Assembly: GCA_051453625.1 (NCBI GenBank)
Contig: JBOZIK010000001.1
Location: forward strand, 75,604,132-75,629,776
Direction of reading: 5' to 3'
DNA: 25,645 nt
From: Welwitschia mirabilis
Lineage: Eukaryota > Gnetophyta > Gnetopsida > Welwitschiales
The notes beneath the pieces were generated by a model. That model ran no database searches. It was not told the DNA's origin and saw only the letters and a list, made by a program, of their open reading frames with translations. Positions 19,633-25,645 of this stretch are shown piece by piece. Position 1 is the first letter of the stretch. Every line of letters starts with the position of its first letter. Made by a program: the position numbers and the translations under genes.

Positions 19633-20337
19633 NNNNNNNNNNNNNNNNNNNNNNNNNNNNNNNNNNNNNNNNNNNNNNNNNNNNNNNNNNNNNNNNNNNN
19701 NNNNNNNNNNNNNNNNNNNNNNNNNNNNNNNNNNNNNNNNNNNNNNNNNNNNNNNNNNNNNNNNNNNNNNNNNNNNNNNNNNNNNNNNNNNNNNNNNNNN
19801 NNNNNNNNNNNNNNNNNNNNNNNNNNNNNNNNNNNNNNNNNNNNNNNNNNNNNNNNNNNNNNNNNNNNNNNNNNNNNNNNNNNNNNNNNNNNNNNNNNNN
19901 NNNNNNNNNNNNNNNNNNNNNNNNNNNNNNNNNNNNNNNNNNNNNNNNNNNNNNNNNNNNNNNNNNNNNNNNNNNNNNNNNNNNNNNNNNNNNNNNNNNN
20001 NNNNNNNNNNNNNNNNNNNNNNNNNNNNNNNNNNNNNNNNNNNNNNNNNNNNNNNNNNNNNNNNNNNNNNNNNNNNNNNNNNNNNNNNNNNNNNNNNNNN
20101 NNNNNNNNNNNNNNNNNNNNNNNNNNNNNNNNNNNNNNNNNNNNNNNNNNNNNNNNNNNNNNNNNNNNNNNNNNNNNNNNNNNNNNNNNNNNNNNNNNNN
20201 NNNNNNNNNNNNNNNNNNNNNNNNNNNNNNNNNNNNNNNNNNNNNNNNNNNNNNNNNNNNNNNNNNNNNNNNNNNNNNNNNNNNNNNNNNNNNNNNNNNN
20301 NNNNNNNNNNNNNNNNNNNNNNNNNNNNNNNNNNNNN
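19633..20337. other. Assembly gap (705 N)
   Basis: This run of N lies in the leader of the gypsy-type element, between two AT-rich, repeat-like flanks. Confidence 0.95.
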
Positions 20338-20613
20338 TATAAAAATCATAATAATCAATTAACCATAAAGTGAACTATACATGATAATCTTAACCTCAAA
20401 ATAATCATTAAGTTAATTACATCCATGCTAATTCTAATCCTTTAGTAATCATAAATAAATAATTAGTTTTTAATTATGTCCTTAGGAATCTAATTACCTT
20501 ATGGATAGGGATAATGATCCTTACTTATAAAAACCATAATTTCATATGATAGCTTATAGAGCTTGATTACTTTAAGAAAAAAATTAATGAATATATCATA
20601 AGTATATATACCC

Positions 20614-20615
<2 letters not shown>

Positions 20616-20658
<43 letters not shown>
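20616..20658. repeat. (TG)n microsatellite, about 21 units
   Basis: This perfect TG dinucleotide run is preceded by a short TA run (20604-20610). It lies inside the leader of the gypsy-type element. Being uninterrupted, it is likely to vary in length. Confidence 0.95.
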
Positions 20659-20662
<4 letters not shown>

Positions 20663-20817
20663 CAAATTAAACCTTTTTCTAGTTTAAATTCACTACATAA
20701 TGTTATACAATTTTCTCCATGCTTTCTAATTCTAGTCCATATTAGGAACTTATGAGTCTAATAGAATAAATCCATTTATGAATGAGGAAGAGGAATTAAC
20801 TTAATCATTTAATTTAA

Positions 20818-21619
20818 NNNNNNNNNNNNNNNNNNNNNNNNNNNNNNNNNNNNNNNNNNNNNNNNNNNNNNNNNNNNNNNNNNNNNNNNNNNNNNNNNNN
20901 NNNNNNNNNNNNNNNNNNNNNNNNNNNNNNNNNNNNNNNNNNNNNNNNNNNNNNNNNNNNNNNNNNNNNNNNNNNNNNNNNNNNNNNNNNNNNNNNNNNN
21001 NNNNNNNNNNNNNNNNNNNNNNNNNNNNNNNNNNNNNNNNNNNNNNNNNNNNNNNNNNNNNNNNNNNNNNNNNNNNNNNNNNNNNNNNNNNNNNNNNNNN
21101 NNNNNNNNNNNNNNNNNNNNNNNNNNNNNNNNNNNNNNNNNNNNNNNNNNNNNNNNNNNNNNNNNNNNNNNNNNNNNNNNNNNNNNNNNNNNNNNNNNNN
21201 NNNNNNNNNNNNNNNNNNNNNNNNNNNNNNNNNNNNNNNNNNNNNNNNNNNNNNNNNNNNNNNNNNNNNNNNNNNNNNNNNNNNNNNNNNNNNNNNNNNN
21301 NNNNNNNNNNNNNNNNNNNNNNNNNNNNNNNNNNNNNNNNNNNNNNNNNNNNNNNNNNNNNNNNNNNNNNNNNNNNNNNNNNNNNNNNNNNNNNNNNNNN
21401 NNNNNNNNNNNNNNNNNNNNNNNNNNNNNNNNNNNNNNNNNNNNNNNNNNNNNNNNNNNNNNNNNNNNNNNNNNNNNNNNNNNNNNNNNNNNNNNNNNNN
21501 NNNNNNNNNNNNNNNNNNNNNNNNNNNNNNNNNNNNNNNNNNNNNNNNNNNNNNNNNNNNNNNNNNNNNNNNNNNNNNNNNNNNNNNNNNNNNNNNNNNN
21601 NNNNNNNNNNNNNNNNNNN
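20818..21619. other. Assembly gap (802 N)
   Basis: This run of N lies immediately upstream of the gag relic. Gag or leader sequence may be hidden here. Confidence 0.95.
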
Positions 21620-21664
21620 ATGCAATTTCTATTACAAATAGTAAATTAAGTTTTAAATCTAAAA

Positions 21665-22420
21665 ATGAATAATGGTACTAATCAACCTAACAATGATGTG
21701 GCTATGAAGAAGTTAATTTAAACATTTATTAAGTTAAATATATCAAAGTTTATAGGAGATTCAGATCCATAAAAAGTAGAAGCATGGCTAAGTAATATCA
21801 AAAATATTATAGATACCCTACGATGTGATGAATATGAAAAAAGATTCTTTAGCTATTTACATGCTATAAGGAGAAGATAACTTATAGTGGAAAATAGAGA
21901 TGGTAAAGTTAGGTGAGGTGGAACTTTCATCGAGAAAGTTTAAGAACCGATTTAAAAAAAAATATATTACCAAGTTATACATTTGTTAAAAGATTATCAA
22001 ATTATAAAATCTTACGCAAGCCCTTAATGTAACTATAGATTCTCATGAATGTAAGTTTGTGGAACTATTAGATATCTATTACATATGCATCTTGATGAAG
22101 AAGCCAAAGAAAATATTTTTATTGCTAGTCTACTTCCTTTAGTTTCTACTAAAGTATTAATGTTCTAATCTAGAACTTTAGCTAAGGCTATAGAAAAAGA
22201 AAAAATAGTAAATAAAAATTAGAAAAGATAATAAGAAAATGAGAAATCAATCCCTCCTAAGGATTCTAGTTTTAAGGGAAATAAATCACATTTATCTCAT
22301 TGAAATAAGACTTGGAATGTCAATAGGGGTAATGTTTCTAATAATAACAACAGAAATAGGAATTTCAAGGAAAACAAGCATGCACCAATCAAGAGGAATT
22401 GGAATATTCCTAGTTAAATT
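21665..22420 (+). pseudogene. Ty3/gypsy gag, degenerate
   Basis: Gag is the structural protein that forms the particle. The frame from the ATG at 21665 reads MNNGTNQPNNDVAMKKLI, a stop, FIGDSDP, a stop, then KVEAWLSNIKNIIDTLRCDE. This is the D.P.EAEAWL..IEKIFD.L.C start of the gypsy gag domain. After frameshifts come KFKNRFKKKYITK (about 21937-21980), VTIDSHECKFVELL (about 22028-22070), DEEAKENIFIASLLPLVSTK (22094-22153) and TLAKAIEKEK (about 22175). An Asn/Arg-rich tail follows, with NVNRGNVSNNNNRNRNFKEN at about 22314-22375. No CCHC knuckle or protease is visible downstream. At least five stops or frameshifts show that it is dead. Confidence 0.75.
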
Positions 22421-22930
22421 CATGAAAGTAATTAACCATAATGATCCAATTTTAAGTGGAATCTAAGTTAAAAGCATTATCAAGATTAGTTTATAATGGC
22501 TTTTAATGCTTCAATTATAAATGAAACCATAGGGTTAAAGAATGTATATTAGTTATTAAGATCTAGCCTAGATAACAATTAGAAAATCCTTAAAAATCAT
22601 ACACTATTCAGTAGCTAATTGGATGACTTTGAGAAACTATAGATAATTAAGAGATGTAATTTCAAATCTCAATCATAGAAGGTGGAGACTGATTATTTGA
22701 CTGTAGATGAGCTAGAAGTAGTGTTAAACTAATGAACTATCACTTTGTGGAATAAGTAAATCCATCAAGTAAAGATAAAATGTAGTAGTTATAGTCTTAA
22801 CAAAGATACTTGAAAGCTAGAAGAATTAATGAAAAATTAATACATAAGTATTTTTAAATCTTATAGTATGTAGTCTTAGACTTTTAAATCATTATGTACT
22901 TTAATTCCTAGGAGCGAATCATTTATAAGT
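22421..22930 (+). other. 3' internal sequence of the gypsy-type element
   Basis: About 500 bp lie between the gag tail and the polypurine tract. No protease, reverse transcriptase, RNase H or integrase motif can be read in any plus frame. There is not enough room for pol (about 3-4 kb), so the element is gag-only in its present form. Confidence 0.6.
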
Positions 22931-22942
22931 GAGGGAGTCTAA
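22931..22942 (+). other. Polypurine tract of the gypsy-type element
   Basis: 'gagggagtctaa' lies directly before the start of the second LTR, the expected place for priming plus-strand DNA. Confidence 0.6.
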
Positions 22943-23852
22943 TATAACCCACAATTTATAAACTTTATTTAATAAATATAAGAGTTTCTAAACTATGTAA
23001 TATATTTTGATATCACTTTTAACGAATATTATTTTTCTATTCCTAGTTAAAATTTGTATATAGCATTACAATTAATAATGTATTATATGTTAAACATTAT
23101 AGACACTCATAAGGTTACTTAATTATTTAATCTTACTTTTAGACAATATATTATTCCAAGTTATATTAATAATCATAAGAATTTTAATAGTAAATAAGTC
23201 ATTTTCATGGTTAAATACTTAAATAAGAAAATCCATATAAAAATGTAAAATAATGTCTTAAAAAAGGGGCATGTGTCATATTAATTTTAGTAATTTATTC
23301 ATGTGTCTTATTCAAGTTTTTAAAACAAGATAGAATTATTTAGTAAAAGAGAAAGAATAATAAGTAGGATTATTATATTTAATTATAACATTTCTTACAT
23401 TCAACTATGACATTTGCTTACAATCCATTATGACATTTTCCTTACATATAATTATGGAATTTCTCTCTTGTTATTTATGTTGTTAGTATAATGGATCATG
23501 AAGAGTGTAAACATATGAATATGGACATGCCCTCTTATTCATAAATTAAAAAGAGTAAATGAGTAGAATTTATTATATCATAAATTTTATCTTTATTGAT
23601 ATTTGTGAAAGTACTTTATGCATAAAATATTATTTTTCTTATTGTGTCACATAAAAATTTTGAAGTTGATGCATTTGATCTTCTAATGCATTTAAAATAT
23701 GTTTTAAATTAATTATGAGCCTATGAAGGATTAAGAAGGAACTAGCATGAGAAAATGATAATGTAATTAATCTTGTTAATTAAAGCAAGATGATTAATCA
23801 TCCAAATTAGATGCATGAGTTATAAATAAGATATTTTTTGTCATTCATACAT

Positions 23853-24105
23853 CACTTTCACCTCTTACACAAGCTCTTATAACTTCTTATTAATTAATCT
23901 TATTGATGTCACTTCTACACAATCTCATCCAACATGTGATTGATAAATATTATTATTGTTATTCACATGTTCAAATCACTTTTATGTAAAGTTCATCAAA
24001 ATTTTCATTAATCAATCTTATCATTATCATTTAAATGTCAATGTCACTTTCACACAAGTTCATTCAACTTGTTATTAATTAATCTTGTAAAAGAGCTTTT
24101 CTTAT
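23853..24105. repeat. 67-bp tandem repeat in 3' LTR (about 4 units)
   Basis: Units start 'cactt' at 23853, 23910, 23977 and 24045, so the spacings are 57, 67 and 68 bp. Each carries a variant of 'acacaagctcatccaac' followed by 'ttaatcaatctta'. The other LTR has fewer units at 16430-16580. Confidence 0.7.
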
Positions 24106-24534
24106 CTTTTAGGTAAAATAATGTAGATAGTATTTAAATAATTATATTAAGAATCTTTAATACACCATTTATCTATAAATATAATTCTATCCTTTCTTTA
24201 CAAACTAGTACTCTTCTAGAAAATTTATGCTACCATAATTTCTTCTCAATCCTTCTTTCACTTGAATGTAAAGTTGGAGTTTGGAGCTTGGAAATAGGAG
24301 GTTGAACCTTGAAACTTGGAGCCTAGAAGATTGATGATAGGATCTTGGAACTTAGCACTTCCTTAATCTTATTCAAGGATATTCAAACTTCTACCTTTCC
24401 AGTAGGTTCTTCTTTTATGATAATTTTAGCTCTATCTCTTGTATTAGGCTTATCCATATAATTTGAATTTTTCCTTCCATTGGCTGATGCTAAGTTAGGT
24501 GAGATATTTGAACATGCTTAGTTGATAGATCTTC

Positions 24535-24582
24535 TTATATATATATATGTGTGTGTGTGTGTATGCATATATATGTATATAT
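24535..24582. repeat. TA/TG microsatellite in 3' LTR
   Basis: A (TA)n run passes into (TG)n and back into 'tatgcatatatatgtatatat'. The equivalent place in the 5' LTR (about 17032-17041) has only a short 'tatatatata'. Confidence 0.9.
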
Positions 24583-25645
24583 TTTCTTCCTTTCCATTGG
24601 CATTAACTAAGATAAGAGAGAAAGTTAAGGGATGTTTTAACATACTTAGCTTCTATGTGTCTAATGGATACTTTGATCAAGTAACTAGTGGGTTCAATAT
24701 GATTTTTAATATCCTTATTGTGTTGCATTATATTATTGTTTAAATGCATTCTATATCATTTTAGCATTAGAGCCTTATTAGGGTGAACAAGTCTGATCCT
24801 CAAGAATCTTTTTAGGTTAGGCATTCCTTCTCAGAAAATCCTAAGGCTCATGGTATTAATAAATTTTTTATTATATTAAATAAAGGTCATAACACTTTTA
24901 ATTGTTTTTAATGTTTTCATAATACAAATTTATAATTAAATTAATTTCATTTCTGTAAATTAGTATGATTCTCTTATTCTTAGTTTAGTTAAAGTTTATC
25001 CTTTATTTTTTAAGTCAAGCAAATTAAGAAAGTCATAATTCATTTAATAATAAGTAAAATTTTATGTGATTTTTTCTATAGATCTATAATTACATTAATA
25101 AGTTTAAAGTTTTAAAACAATGATTTTTCTAGGGCTAAAATAATTCTAAAAATTTATTTTAGCAACATAACTCAAAATTTTCAAGTAGAAAATAACAAGA
25201 AAAGCATTTTTATTTTTTGACTTTTTAGAGAGTTTAGGATAAACATGGAGCATCATATCTTGTATAAAATTGATAAAGATTTCAAAACATATTTACACAT
25301 TAAAAAAATCTAAGTAGATTAAAAGTTATGGCCATTCTAGTGAAGGGTATTAGTTTGGTCATTCTAAAACTTAGCCAGTCTTTATAGTCTAAAATTTTAG
25401 CCTATCAAATACATCTAGCTAACTCAAACTTATTAAAATTATTTTTTAGGTATATTATAATCAGTCTAATTTAAGGAAAGTAAGTCTATTTTATTTTTAT
25501 ATTTTTAAATAATTAATTATAAATTTTTAGTTTTAATGCCTTCTAAAAGCTAAAAAATATGTAATTAGTTTTAATTATTATAGAAAATTATCTAATGTAA
25601 GTACCTAATTATTTTAAATATTATATGTGATTTTTAGTTAAATTA

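Larger units (their letters stand above)
19391..21660 (+). other. Untranslated leader of the gypsy-type element, with gaps
   Basis: About 760 readable bases are separated by gaps of 705 N (19633-20337) and 802 N (20818-21619). The readable part is AT-rich, with recurring 'ttaattat(a/c)..tcat' and 'ctaaagtta' words at roughly 45-bp intervals (19435, 19480, 19525, and again near 20411). No coding frame is visible. The gaps could hold more such repeats or something else. Confidence 0.5.
22943..25645 (+). mobile_element. Long LTR (3') of the gypsy-type element, cut by window end
   Basis: This starts TATAACCCACAA, where TG has changed to TA, and aligns with the LTR at 15504 to the end of the window. 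Its last bases correspond to about 18112 there. It carries the same U3 short repeats, more copies of the 67-bp repeat, and a TA/TG microsatellite absent from the other LTR. About 1.3 kb of the LTR lies beyond the window. The open frame at 24522-24743 is an LTR artefact through this microsatellite. Confidence 0.8.

Noticed and set aside
22239-22466. 75-residue plus-strand frame starting MRNQSLLR
   Set aside because: It overlaps the gag tail in another frame. The frame giving the Asn/Arg-rich NVNRGNVSNNNNRNRN fits gag better.
24522-24743. 73-residue frame with a VCVCVC stretch
   Set aside because: It is produced by the TG microsatellite inside an LTR. The counterpart at 17010-17201 is also LTR sequence and has no protein features.
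1-25645. A new defence, secretion or biosynthetic system
   Set aside because: Every stretch with readable protein motifs belongs to a retrotransposon, except the weak remnant at 14304-15536. Nothing resembles a functional multi-gene system.

Overview
The window looks like a piece of a plant nuclear genome. It is very AT-rich, has no intact protein-coding gene, and consists almost entirely of old, mutated LTR retrotransposons. The families (copia gag/protease, gypsy gag, initiator-Met-type primer sites, a plant-specific extra retrotransposon ORF) point to an angiosperm. I cannot name the species. Seven runs of N are assembly gaps: four in 6765-8078 and three larger ones in 18871-21619. I see no rRNA, tRNA, CRISPR, bacterial or viral locus.

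Layout. (1) 1-368: end of a copia LTR. (2) 369-2297: a degenerate Ty3/gypsy gag-zinc knuckle-protease relic on the minus strand, with a small inverted-repeat element at its distal end. (3) 2298-2967: a minisatellite of about six 111-bp units, each made of two half-units, running straight into an LTR. (4) 2968-14303: two copies of one minus-strand copia-derived element sharing the middle LTR, as LTR(2968-4343)-internal(4344-9099)-LTR(9100-10481)-internal(10482-14303, broken in gag). Each internal part reads, on the minus strand, gag with a CCHC knuckle, protease and start of the GAG-pre-integrase domain, then a join to an unrelated ORF resembling the 'putative plant transposon protein' family. 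Integrase, reverse transcriptase and RNase H are absent from both copies, so the family was already non-autonomous. (5) 14304-15503: an unrecognised segment with coding-like pieces on the plus strand. (6) 15504-25645: a plus-strand Ty3/gypsy-type element with very long LTRs (about 3.9 kb), PBS at 19377, a gag relic at 21665-22420, a polypurine tract at 22931, and the second LTR cut by the window end. It has no visible pol and resembles a large, gag-only retrotransposon derivative.

Nothing here works as a pathway. The interest lies in element architecture: LTR-sharing tandem copies, a shared pol deletion with a retained extra ORF, variable repeats inside LTRs, and assembly gaps that the sister copy shows to be partly artificial. 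I found no convincing undescribed functional system. Most calls rest on translated motifs and on comparing duplicated parts of the window with each other by eye.
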